This document shows positions 7,557 to 15,946 of a stretch of DNA of 34,115 bases, in pieces. The DNA comes from Crocinitomicaceae bacterium (lineage in GTDB: Bacteria > Bacteroidota > Bacteroidia > Flavobacteriales_G > Salibacteraceae). The notes under the pieces were generated by a model that searched no databases, was not told the origin of the DNA, and saw only the letters and a list, made by a program, of their open reading frames with translations. The position numbers were made by a program, and so were the translations under genes. Position 1 is the stretch's first letter, and each line of letters starts with the position of its first letter. The stretch is taken from NCBI GenBank assembly GCA_002713215.1, contig PAVO01000009.1, positions 1 to 34,115 of the forward strand. The letters are read 5' to 3'.

Positions 7557-7597
7557 ATTATACCAAAGAGGGTTTTTATTACAACATATTTGTTGTT
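7557..7597 (-). promoter_or_regulatory. Promoter with AACAACA operator for the NADAR-like gene
   Basis: Minus strand: -35 TTGTAA (7579-7584), 16-bp spacer, consensus -10 TATAAT (7557-7562). The operator TACAACA-TATT-TGTTGTT (7580-7597) overlaps the -35. Predicted start about 30 nt before the ATG. This is one of the best examples of the shared promoter design. Confidence 0.8.
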
Positions 7598-7606
7598 TTA
7601 TAATAT

Positions 7607-9466
7607 CTATGCGGCGATTTTCTGGTGTGCTTCAGAGAAGTGAATCCCACTATCTTTCAGATGCTTCAAGATGGAACTTCCCGGGTATTCAAATAACCAT
7701 CCAGAAAACTTAGCGGAGTCTTCTATAGCCGGCTGCTCTTTGTCATACAGAGCATCGGCAATCTGCCAACGATGCTCAGGATCACCTGACTCCCCTTTAA
7801 CAGTATATTGTCGAAAAATCATGACACCCTTGATCTCACCTCTTTGATCCGTATAAACAAACTCAAGAGGCAAGTATGTACCCTTGCAATCCATCATGAT
7901 GGAAGCGCTCCAGTGTTGAGGGTCAAGCGAATCATGCAGTTCTGCTAGATTCTTATATTGTCGGAACGCTATGCTGTCAGGTGTAACAGCAGACAGAGAG
8001 CCCAACCCTGAAGGGTAGGGGACGCTCGTTACTGTCATTGATTTTCTTTCTTGTTCAATGTGCTGATTAATTAGCTTTAAAAACACTGGGTGCACCCAAT
8101 TGTCAATATTGGTGATATCAATGTTTTCAGGCTTCTTTAGTTCCTCAAAATAACCATCCAGCATCCTGACGAGGTATCTGGCATTCATGCTTGAAACTTC
8201 CCGAACAGCATTGGCTACTTTAGCGGTAAAAGCCAACCCTCTTGCTCTGGATTGTTCGAAAATACGTGTAAATTTAGTGGCCATGTGGGCGATAGAATCA
8301 AAGTCACCCTTTGATAGTTGGCGCGCATCCTCTTCCCACGCTGAATCAAACAATGTTTCATTGATATGCATGAATAACATGGTGGAATTCCCCCCGGCAT
8401 TTGGGTCTTCAGGTGAGAACCTACATAGTATTTCACTTAGCAATTCCAAATTGTCGGCATGCACTCTTTCTTCAAACTTGGTGTACATGCGGATGAGAAA
8501 CTCAATACTTTGAAATTGAGATGCATCTCCAATGGACAAACCCGTAGTTGAAATGACATTAAGAAACGCAGTTAAAGTCTTGCTATCATAGCCAATTGGC
8601 TGAAGAAGATAAAAAACAACATCTTCAGTTACTTCCATTTCACTTCTGTACAGATTTAGTACACGATGCTCCATTGAAAAATATTCGCTAAGCACATGTT
8701 CATATGAAGCTGCTCGGGCACGATAAATTTCCGAAAAAAGATTTCCCGGGAATACCATTGTGTGATGCTCTGTAGTACGCTCATCTTCTACTAATCGAAT
8801 AAGCTGTCTAACAGTCTGAAGCTTCTTCATCTGCCCTGGAATATCAAGCTTAGCCCACGGTAAATCATCGTTCTTTTTTAGCAGCCTAACAGCGGAGTGC
8901 ATGGGGGTACCATAGAAAGTCACCGCTAATTGGCGAGAGTCTAGGAAATCGAGGAAAGCTGGTGTCCAGAATACTTCACCATTTTTAATATCAATGCCAA
9001 CCTGCACGCAGTTAATATCAAATCCATTCAAAACGTGTCGCCCAAAGCCTGTGGTTGACGATTGTCCGTGAGCATTGATTTTCACATAGTTTATTCGAAA
9101 GTTGACAGGGTCGACCGTGCTGTCTTCAATAGAATAGCTCCCTACGTTGATCACGCCCACATTGTAAGAGAAGCTCCCCTCATAAAGCCCAACAGATTGA
9201 TCAGCATTACTGCGCGAAACCGATGCTTTATATCGCTCTTTTTCGAATATGCCTTGAGGTAACTCTTCTTTGGTGCCAAATACGTCTAGGTCATTATAAG
9301 GAGCTGTGTGTGTGATGTTTTGTACAGAATACACCGCGCTCGCTACTGCTTGTCCTGCAATGATACCGGCTGTTGGCAATGTGCCGAATTGTTGTTTTAA
9401 AATTCTGATGATTTGAGCGAATAAGTCATTTTGATTCATCGCTTGTAATCTTATTGATTGTCTCAT
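7607..9466 (-). CDS. Nucleotidyltransferase-fold-like protein, 619 aa
   Basis: The N-terminal 200 residues look like a polymerase-beta type nucleotidyltransferase: glycine motif AGIIAGQAVASAV (33-45), the D-x-D pair in YNDLDVF (D59, D61), then a later strand with GFDINCVQVGID that may carry the third acidic residue. Such domains move NMP groups to proteins, RNA or small molecules. The following roughly 400 residues are helical and unrecognised. The ATG at 9466 is preferred over an in-frame TTG seven codons upstream. It has its own operator-type promoter and no close partner gene. Activity and target are unknown. Confidence 0.55.
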   Translation of the reverse strand: MRQSIRLQAMNQNDLFAQIIRILKQQFGTLPTAGIIAGQAVASAVYSVQNITHTAPYNDLDVFGTKEELPQGIFEKERYKASVSRSNADQSVGLYEGSFSYNVGVINVGSYSIEDSTVDPVNFRINYVKINAHGQSSTTGFGRHVLNGFDINCVQVGIDIKNGEVFWTPAFLDFLDSRQLAVTFYGTPMHSAVRLLKKNDDLPWAKLDIPGQMKKLQTVRQLIRLVEDERTTEHHTMVFPGNLFSEIYRARAASYEHVLSEYFSMEHRVLNLYRSEMEVTEDVVFYLLQPIGYDSKTLTAFLNVISTTGLSIGDASQFQSIEFLIRMYTKFEERVHADNLELLSEILCRFSPEDPNAGGNSTMLFMHINETLFDSAWEEDARQLSKGDFDSIAHMATKFTRIFEQSRARGLAFTAKVANAVREVSSMNARYLVRMLDGYFEELKKPENIDITNIDNWVHPVFLKLINQHIEQERKSMTVTSVPYPSGLGSLSAVTPDSIAFRQYKNLAELHDSLDPQHWSASIMMDCKGTYLPLEFVYTDQRGEIKGVMIFRQYTVKGESGDPEHRWQIADALYDKEQPAIEDSAKFSGWLFEYPGSSILKHLKDSGIHFSEAHQKIAA

Positions 9467-9496
9467 TGTTTTGTTTCCCCGTTTCAATGTAGGTAA

Positions 9497-9538
9497 ATTT
9501 TACCAACTAGCCAACAGAAAAACAACACTTTTGTTGTG
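9497..9538 (-). promoter_or_regulatory. Promoter with AACAACA operator for the nucleotidyltransferase-like gene
   Basis: Minus strand: -35 TTGTTT (9520-9525), exact 17-bp spacer, -10 TAAAAT (9497-9502). Operator AACAACA-CTTT-TGTTGTG (9521-9538) overlaps the -35. Confidence 0.8.
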
Positions 9539-9656
9539 GTGAAAGAGGTTAAATATACAATTGAAATATTTCAATGATTGCTGTATTATGCTGCCACTTT
9601 CTTGGAAAATAAGACTTTCTCGTTTAGAAATATGCGTATTTTTTAGCTTTAGGCAT

Positions 9657-9683
9657 AAAAAAAGCGCTGATAAAAATCAGCGC
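9657..9683 (-). terminator. Intrinsic terminator of the candidate sRNA
   Basis: Stem 9664-9671/9676-9683 with seven minus-strand T at 9657-9663. No protein gene on this strand ends here, which is what points to a non-coding transcript. Confidence 0.85.
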
Positions 9684-9741
9684 CGTAATATTGTAAGCAA
9701 ACCAGTTAATGCTGCCGTTAAAGAGATTTCAGCCTTAACTT
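9657..9741 (-). ncRNA. Candidate small RNA of about 85 nt
   Basis: A near-consensus promoter on the minus strand (TTGACA, 17 bp, AATACT) is followed about 60 nt later by a strong intrinsic terminator (8-bp stem GCGCTGAT/ATCAGCGC, AAAA loop in plus-strand terms, then seven U). No start codon with a ribosome binding site lies between them. The predicted RNA has a 5' part with GUUAA/UUUAAC pairing potential and a single-stranded U/A-rich middle, the layout of a trans-acting or antisense sRNA. Start point estimated 7 nt after the -10. Target unknown. Confidence 0.6.
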
Positions 9742-9747
9742 GATTGC

Positions 9748-9776
9748 AGTATTTCAAAGGTATCCCAACCTGTCAA
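9748..9776 (-). promoter_or_regulatory. Strong promoter of the candidate sRNA
   Basis: Perfect -35 TTGACA (9771-9776), 17-bp spacer, -10 AATACT (9748-9753). Unlike most minus-strand promoters here it has no AACAACA operator on its -35, so it may be constitutive. Confidence 0.7.
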
Positions 9777-9981
9777 CTCAATTTGCTTGAAATAATGCAA
9801 TTTTTTCATAAAAATTAATTTATTTCAATGCACTCAAAACAAAAGTGTTATTTCAGGCATTTTTTTTGCATTTTATCCACCCTGTTTTTCGTTGTCATAA
9901 TTCAAGTTATGCGGATTTATTTCTAACATCGACAAAAACAGCTCGTTTGTTTTGATTGTTTATCCAATTCCTGAACTGTGA

Positions 9982-9987
9982 TACAAT
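9982..9987 (+). promoter_or_regulatory. Extended -10 promoter of the polymerase gene
   Basis: TGA-TACAAT with only a weak -35 (TTTATC, 17 bp upstream). Predicted start near 9994, giving a leader of about 37 nt before the ATG at 10031. Confidence 0.5.
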
Positions 9988-10030
9988 CAGAGGTGTTAAG
10001 GAAAACAATCGATAAAGAGCAAGGATTGCC

Positions 10031-13000
10031 ATGTTACCCCTCATAAACCGAAGCGTAAATTCGTACGGAAGAAGCTTAATGCAAGTAAGCGACATTGTCG
10101 CGTATGCAGAAAAGCATAAGATTCCCGTAGCTGCCCTTACAGATGTTCATTCATTAACTGGTGTCCCTGAATTTTTATTGTCATGCGAGAATAAAGGTAT
10201 TCATGGTATTGCCGGTGTAACTCTTCAGATTTTAGATGGCGATGCATATCGTGGTGAACTAGTTTTGTTGGCGAAAGGGACTGAGGGGTTCTTGTCGTTG
10301 AAGTCTTTGCTTGATGTTGCTGGTCATGTTGCGAACGGAGACAAGAAATTCAACCCTAAGATGGGGCTCCAGTTAAGTGATTTAGTTTCGGGTAAATACA
10401 AAGAACAATTAGAGAAGACGATTGCCTTGGATGGTTTCCCTGGTTCTGTAGGGGCAAGTCTCGTTCGTGAGCATTGTGATCCAGATGACGCAGTGAGCAT
10501 TCGAGGGCATTTTTCCAACCAAGACTCACCGCTACACGCCTTGAAAAATCAATTTTCCCAAGGTGAATACCTCGCTGTTCAACTTCCGAACACTCAAAAC
10601 CCGTTTGCATCTGCCTTGCTTCAGTCCATGCCTGAAGAGGGTGAATATAGCCTTCGTCCGTCGGTTATTGTGGAGTCAACCATCGCTCATGCAAACAATC
10701 AAGAAGACCTGATGGCTAGTAAGCAGTGGTTCTCTCGATATGCGAAAGATTGGTTGAGCACATTTGATGAAACTAAAGGGTTGGCGTGGGTTGATGAATT
10801 GTATCGAAATCGATGCTTGGCCGCAGCAGGTGAAAAGCCTGGTGGCAACCCAGAGCCATTTTTAAATTCTGCATACTTCACAGAGAAATGTGAAGTACCT
10901 AAAGTGTTTAGCAAAAGCATTCGTGCCGACTTGATTGCTGGTGGCCAAGATCCGATGCCGCTTCACCTTGAAGTTAGCCAAGCATGGTCAAAATTCAAAA
11001 AAACACTCGATGTAAATGATATTCCGAAATACGCAGACCGCCTTAGAAACGAACTATCAATAATCCATAATCAAGGGTTTGAAGATTATTTCAGAAACAT
11101 CCAAAAAATACAGCGTCTGGGTGATGAGTCCAACAACGGATATATGCTTCGTGGTTCGGCAGTTAGCTCACTTGTAATGCATGTTATTGGGATGACGCCT
11201 GTAGATCCCGTAGCCAACGGACTTTTGTTCAAGCGTTTCCTTGATGATGCAAGGCAAGAAGAGCCTGATGTCGATGTGGAATTCGTCAATCCTGACGTGA
11301 TGCTCAACAACATGCTTGGTGAATTTAACCCTGAGCAGTTTGCGGTGCTTTCAAGAACGGAAGGACTGAAAAAAGCTGAAACTCTTTTAACTGAAGGATA
11401 TAAGGCGCTTGTCCAATTTCGCGCCTGGAAACCAGAGCAGCGGGCTTTATTAGATCAGGCTTTCAAGTACATTGGCACACAAAAGAAATTAACTGAAAAC
11501 GATTGGGGAGACTTCGTTGATAACGATTTACCTCAACTATTACAGCGTGCACCCAAAATAAATGGGATGGATAAGGCAATTGATAAAATTGTGCGCTTGT
11601 CTGATTACATGAAGAGTGGATTTACCGGTGCTGCTGTGAATAAGGGGAGTGTGATCGTCGCCCCTGAAGGTATTGATAACTACTTCAATAGGTTGGTTAT
11701 CGGTACTGGTAAATCAGGTATCCAAATGTCACGAATTGACATGACAAAGCACACCCTGGGTGCAACAGGACTAATTAAATACGACTTACTGAGCAACAAT
11801 ATTTTCAAGCGCCACTATCTTGGCATGCAAGCGGTAGGTTTAGATCCGAATACCAGCGCGCCCTATAATGATCGCTCTATTAAGCACGTATTTCATAGGG
11901 AAGCTTGGTTGGGTATAAGCCAGATGGGTGGCTTTACAGGTGAAAACCTTGGTCGTTCATTCAAGCCTGAGGATTTTAATCAATTAACGGCGATGTTTGC
12001 TTTAATGCGTGACGCTAACGTTAAAGGTGACAATGATGTGATCACTGGTTACGTTAGAGGGAAGCAGAATCCTGATTCGGTTATCTTGCCTGACGTTTAC
12101 CAGTCAATCTTAGGTGAAACGTATGGTGTAATGTTGTACGAAGAGCAGTTAATGAAGGGGCTTACTGAAGTCGGTGGGTTTACCTGGGCAGAAGCAGATA
12201 AATTCCGTTCTGCATTGAAGAAAGGTAAGTCTGAGATTATCGACGAGTACGAAGGCCCATTTATAGAAAATGCGATGGCCAACCATAAGGTAGATAGAGA
12301 CACGGCGTCGACATGGTACAACCCCTTTAGAGAAAAACGTGGACGCTTCGTGTTCAGTAAGGCGCACGGGTGTGCTTACGCTCATTTGGCGGTTCAGCAA
12401 TGTGCATTTAAGTGCTTATATCCTGCTCAGTATGCATCTGAGCTTTATATGGATGACAATGCAAAAAAGAACGGTAAGAAAATATCTCTTCAAGATGCTG
12501 TTGAAGACTGGAAAAAGACAAGTCTGGGATCAGATTTATCTGGCGTTAGGCAATCTGCGATGGATCTCCCGGGCGCGATTAAGACGGTAATTTTACGCGA
12601 ATCAGAGCAGCCTCTGTCGACCTACAAAAAGAACGTAGCTACTATCCTTTCAGATGTCATGGCTGTGACCGAAAATGGCATGTTGGATGAATTGCTGCCT
12701 CAAGGTGCAACTAGACAGCACCTGATGGATGCATTTAGTAATGAACTTGAGCCATTGCTTACCTTGAATGTACAGCGCGTTAATAAAAATGCTGGACGTT
12801 CTTCATCATCTCCATCTCAAAATAAGGGTCGTACATCTAACGGTGCTAATGGGAAAGCTGTTAAACCTGGGCAAGAGCAAGATGGAGTATCAAATAAAGC
12901 AGACGGTCCGGTAGCAACATCTTCGCCGGAAGCTGAAGTTATTCCTCTTAATAGAAAGCCTGGTTTTATCGATTGGTCAAAAGGCGTAATGCCTATGCAG

Positions 13001-14911
13001 CTGTTGGAATTCTTGTCGGTCAATCGAATGATTAATATCGATTCTCTGGATCAGGCAAAAGCCGCAGCTCTTGATCATGTGAAGTTTCATTTTAAATCAC
13101 CACGCGATGGTGAAATGAAGAGATTTCATATCGCAGCTGTTGCTGCGGATCCGGAAAGAATGCAGAAGCGTAAAAAGTATGACTTAAACTTCGCGATGCA
13201 TCAAGGCGGTGGACGTAACGGTAAAGCCGTTAATATGATCGGCCTGATGGCTGAACTGTGTAATGCAGGTATCGCAAAAAATGCACCTCAAGTTCGCGTC
13301 GACAATCAAAATAAACGATTCAGAAAAGATGATCTGAAAAACATGTTCCAGTTTTTCTCTTCCGTGGCCAAGAAGTCAAGATTCCCTCTTTTTGGTATCG
13401 ACGCGCTGGGTGACGAAGCATCTGCAACAATCACCCTAGAAGAGCCGCTGCAAGGTATTCTCACAGAACTTCTTCCTCGTGCGAAAAATGAACTTGAACA
13501 AGATATCAAGAAGTTCTTTGATGGCTCTCGAATGATTCGCTCTGACATGCTGGGTGAGTTCTTCGATAAAGGCCTACTTAGCCTTGGTCAGCGCTTCTCA
13601 CCACTGATGGAAAGTAAACGTGAGCCTGGTACACAATACCGCAGCTGCTATAGCAACATTTACGCTAATTTTGTGAAAGTTAAGCGAGGTATCCCGATTT
13701 ACAATCTTGAACTTCCTGAGCCCGGAACCTTATCTGAAGGTGGGCATCAATACTTGTTGTGGAAACAAAATGAGAACAAGGTAAGTCGGATTGATCATGG
13801 GACAAACCGCGTTAGAGGTCACTTCTTTGGTACACCTAAGCCGGGTTCAGATTTTGTTTGGATGACTGAGGGTGTGTTTGACACCTTAAGTTTCAATGAG
13901 CTTAACGTGTTACTTAGCAATATGAACGAAAAACATAACCTGCCTTTCGCGGAGCCAAACAGCGTGTCAGTAAAAGCAGCAGGAGGTGCCATCCCTTTTG
14001 TTGAAGATATGCTGGGTATCGAGTTTATTAAAAGCGAAGATTCACCGGCTGGTGATTTTGTCTTTACTGATGGAAATAAGGAACTGAAGCCGTTTTCTGA
14101 TGAGATGCTAGAAAAAAGCAAATCATGGTTTATGGAAAGGACTATTCACTGGATTGATGACGGTTCGCAAGAAAGCTTAACGTTGCAGCGTCAACTTGGT
14201 GACTTTATGCGCGCAACGGGTATGACAGAGCAAGAGATTGCAAAATCCGTGAAAAGCCACCATGCAACAAAGAATCAAAGTCGCGATGCAATTACTCATC
14301 AACTTTGCCGAAAAGGTCCTGTCGGTGCTTCTGAAGGGCATATAATCTTGCATAAAGGGGTTATGCCTCAGTGGTTGCGAATGAATGACCTTGATTTCAC
14401 TCAAGATGAAAATGGTAGTTACATTCCAGCTAAAGTTGTTGAAGCCCCGAAAAAGAGTGAGCCATTCAGTAAAATGTCTCCAGAGAAAAGAGCCAAAGTT
14501 GCTGATGGGTTAAGAAAGCGGTTCGAATTTATGTCTGGTGCCAAAGGTCTTGGCTTCGGTTTAGATGCGGACCCTGCGGGGCTTAAAGACATAAACACGA
14601 TGAGAGCGTTTTGTGATAGTGTTGGCATTCCTCACAAGTCGTTGCTATATAAGCCAAGATATATCCTATCGAATGGTGAAGTTTCATTTGATAAGCCAAA
14701 AGGGAACATGGGAAGTGTTCGCTATGTCCTTGAAGATCATAATGATGTACTAAAAGTTGCAAAAACGATGAGATCGGAAGGTGATACTAAATCTGCATTC
14801 GATGTGCTCAAAAGTTATGCAGTTTCGATTACTCCTTCAAGTCGCCCTGAATTGGAACAAGAGCCTGAAAACCCAAGTGTGAAGCAGGGTGTAACAAGAA
14901 AAGCATCTTAG
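10031..14911 (+). CDS. DNA polymerase III alpha-like (DnaE family) polymerase fused to a Toprim module
   Basis: The 1626-aa protein opens with a degenerate PHP domain (about 1-250; the paired His of HLRVHS-type motifs are gone). The C-family polymerase core follows: RGSAVSSLV (palm), EPDVDVEF with D413/D415, GAAVNKGSVIVAP, GLIKYDLLSNN with D585 (the third catalytic Asp), ETYGVMLYEEQLMKGL and FSKAHGCAYAHLAV. All three catalytic Asp are present. A Ser/Asn/Gly-rich linker (about 920-975) leads to a C-terminal part with Toprim motifs TEGVFDTL (E1280, D1284), KAAGG, and GLDADPAGL (D1512/D1514), preceded by a region like the DUF3991 part of plasmid Toprim proteins. The usual DnaE tail (beta-clamp and tau contacts) is not evident. 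AAGGA lies 5 nt before the start. Polymerase-primase coupling is inference. Confidence 0.88.
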   Translation: MLPLINRSVNSYGRSLMQVSDIVAYAEKHKIPVAALTDVHSLTGVPEFLLSCENKGIHGIAGVTLQILDGDAYRGELVLLAKGTEGFLSLKSLLDVAGHVANGDKKFNPKMGLQLSDLVSGKYKEQLEKTIALDGFPGSVGASLVREHCDPDDAVSIRGHFSNQDSPLHALKNQFSQGEYLAVQLPNTQNPFASALLQSMPEEGEYSLRPSVIVESTIAHANNQEDLMASKQWFSRYAKDWLSTFDETKGLAWVDELYRNRCLAAAGEKPGGNPEPFLNSAYFTEKCEVPKVFSKSIRADLIAGGQDPMPLHLEVSQAWSKFKKTLDVNDIPKYADRLRNELSIIHNQGFEDYFRNIQKIQRLGDESNNGYMLRGSAVSSLVMHVIGMTPVDPVANGLLFKRFLDDARQEEPDVDVEFVNPDVMLNNMLGEFNPEQFAVLSRTEGLKKAETLLTEGYKALVQFRAWKPEQRALLDQAFKYIGTQKKLTENDWGDFVDNDLPQLLQRAPKINGMDKAIDKIVRLSDYMKSGFTGAAVNKGSVIVAPEGIDNYFNRLVIGTGKSGIQMSRIDMTKHTLGATGLIKYDLLSNNIFKRHYLGMQAVGLDPNTSAPYNDRSIKHVFHREAWLGISQMGGFTGENLGRSFKPEDFNQLTAMFALMRDANVKGDNDVITGYVRGKQNPDSVILPDVYQSILGETYGVMLYEEQLMKGLTEVGGFTWAEADKFRSALKKGKSEIIDEYEGPFIENAMANHKVDRDTASTWYNPFREKRGRFVFSKAHGCAYAHLAVQQCAFKCLYPAQYASELYMDDNAKKNGKKISLQDAVEDWKKTSLGSDLSGVRQSAMDLPGAIKTVILRESEQPLSTYKKNVATILSDVMAVTENGMLDELLPQGATRQHLMDAFSNELEPLLTLNVQRVNKNAGRSSSSPSQNKGRTSNGANGKAVKPGQEQDGVSNKADGPVATSSPEAEVIPLNRKPGFIDWSKGVMPMQLLEFLSVNRMINIDSLDQAKAAALDHVKFHFKSPRDGEMKRFHIAAVAADPERMQKRKKYDLNFAMHQGGGRNGKAVNMIGLMAELCNAGIAKNAPQVRVDNQNKRFRKDDLKNMFQFFSSVAKKSRFPLFGIDALGDEASATITLEEPLQGILTELLPRAKNELEQDIKKFFDGSRMIRSDMLGEFFDKGLLSLGQRFSPLMESKREPGTQYRSCYSNIYANFVKVKRGIPIYNLELPEPGTLSEGGHQYLLWKQNENKVSRIDHGTNRVRGHFFGTPKPGSDFVWMTEGVFDTLSFNELNVLLSNMNEKHNLPFAEPNSVSVKAAGGAIPFVEDMLGIEFIKSEDSPAGDFVFTDGNKELKPFSDEMLEKSKSWFMERTIHWIDDGSQESLTLQRQLGDFMRATGMTEQEIAKSVKSHHATKNQSRDAITHQLCRKGPVGASEGHIILHKGVMPQWLRMNDLDFTQDENGSYIPAKVVEAPKKSEPFSKMSPEKRAKVADGLRKRFEFMSGAKGLGFGLDADPAGLKDINTMRAFCDSVGIPHKSLLYKPRYILSNGEVSFDKPKGNMGSVRYVLEDHNDVLKVAKTMRSEGDTKSAFDVLKSYAVSITPSSRPELEQEPENPSVKQGVTRKAS

Positions 14912-14919
14912 TTTAAGGG

Positions 14920-14957
14920 TTGGATTCTATCAGCGATCGTATATAATGGGATCGCTG
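14920..14957 (+). promoter_or_regulatory. Promoter of the HDOD gene overlapping a hairpin
   Basis: -35 TTGGAT (14920-14925), 16 bp, -10 TATAAT (14942-14947). An 8-bp stem CAGCGATC/GATCGCTG (14931-14957) overlaps it and may slow or end transcription from the polymerase gene, but no T-run follows. The leader is about 100 nt and includes an AACAACA...TGTTGAG dyad with a longer 7-nt centre (14961-14981). Confidence 0.55.
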
Positions 14958-15053
14958 CTTAACAACATTTACGATGTTGAGTGAATAAAATTCGTTACGG
15001 AAGACGCAAAGGCCCCGTTAAATGGCATGTGTGGGCCCAGATAGAGGGTTTTC

Positions 15054-15887
15054 ATGAACGACGGAATAAAGTTAATTGAATTATTAACTCAAAAAATTGA
15101 GCAAGATACTCTTGTTCTACCGACGCTGCCGGCGATTGCTATGCAGGTGTCTGACGAGGCGAGCAACCCTGATGCGACACTTAACGGGATGCACGACATC
15201 ATCATCAAAGATCCGGCGCTTAGTGCTAGGATTGTGAAAGTGGCCAATACCGTACACATTGGTAAAACAAAACCAGTCACAGGCCTGAACAGAGCCATAA
15301 CCCGCATTGGCCTTAAGAAGATCAAAAACATTGCAATGGGACTTGCAATGGAACAGCTATTTGAAACAGACTCCCCTTTCACCAAAGTGATGATGAAACG
15401 CTCTTGGGACAATACAGTTGCTGTAGTTGGTTCGACTATGGGGGCGTTTAAAACAATAGATGAAAACATTAAAAGTGAATTTTGTGTCGACACGCTGATG
15501 TTGGCCGCTTTAATACACAACATCGGGTGCCTTCCAATTTATAAAGAAGCGCACATTTTTGGTGATGCCTGCTACACCCAGAAATTTATGCAACCAGCGC
15601 TAGAGTCCTTCTCTGGTCAAATTGGCGGTAAAGTTCTGAGTAAATGGGGGTTCGATCCAGTGCTCGTAGAGGTGGCCTGTAAAACGAACGATTTTGATTA
15701 TTTTACGGAATATGCATCCTATGTGGATATTATTCGACTTGGGATGGTAGCTGACGAGAGGCAGCGAGAGCACCGCAGTCGCATTCTTAGTGACGCTAAA
15801 GAGAAGGGGCTATTTGAATCCGTATCCGCGTTTCTGTCTGATGAGTACATGACAGCGAGATCCAACGCTTTATCCATCTTCGAATAG
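15054..15887 (+). CDS. HDOD-domain protein
   Basis: The 277-aa product is one HDOD domain: LPTLPAIAMQVSDEASNP (about 21-38), IIIKDPALSARIVKVANT, ITRIGLKKIKNIAMGLA and a degenerate HD site where ALIHNIGCLPIY replaces the catalytic HD. HDOD proteins lack hydrolase activity and usually act as signalling or scaffold proteins, often linked to c-di-GMP, motility or stress control. No second domain is present. Its long leader (about 100 nt) may be regulatory. A bidirectional terminator follows. Confidence 0.85.
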   Translation: MNDGIKLIELLTQKIEQDTLVLPTLPAIAMQVSDEASNPDATLNGMHDIIIKDPALSARIVKVANTVHIGKTKPVTGLNRAITRIGLKKIKNIAMGLAMEQLFETDSPFTKVMMKRSWDNTVAVVGSTMGAFKTIDENIKSEFCVDTLMLAALIHNIGCLPIYKEAHIFGDACYTQKFMQPALESFSGQIGGKVLSKWGFDPVLVEVACKTNDFDYFTEYASYVDIIRLGMVADERQREHRSRILSDAKEKGLFESVSAFLSDEYMTARSNALSIFE

Positions 15888-15897
15888 CCATAAAAAA

Positions 15898-15925
15898 GCC
15901 CTGGAGTTAATCTCAGGGCTTTTTT
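15898..15925. terminator. Bidirectional intrinsic terminator
   Basis: GCCCTG/CAGGGC stem flanked by A6 and T6, between the convergent HDOD and HNH-like genes. Confidence 0.85.
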
Positions 15926-15946
15926 GTACCTAATGGTAGGGTTATC

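Larger units (their letters stand above)
9539..10030. other. Non-coding interval: candidate sRNA, weak operator and polymerase promoter
   Basis: About 490 bp without a convincing protein gene. It holds the palindrome TTGAAATATTTCAA (about 9561-9574), the candidate minus-strand small RNA (9657-9741), a weak operator copy CAAAACA-AAAG-TGTTATT (9835-9852), AT-rich DNA and the promoter of the polymerase gene. A 24-codon minus-strand ORF near 9735-9810 overlaps the sRNA promoter and is probably chance. Confidence 0.7.

Noticed and set aside
9561-9743. Plus-strand 60-aa ORF
   Set aside because: It runs antisense through the sRNA terminator, has no ribosome binding site and an unnatural composition.
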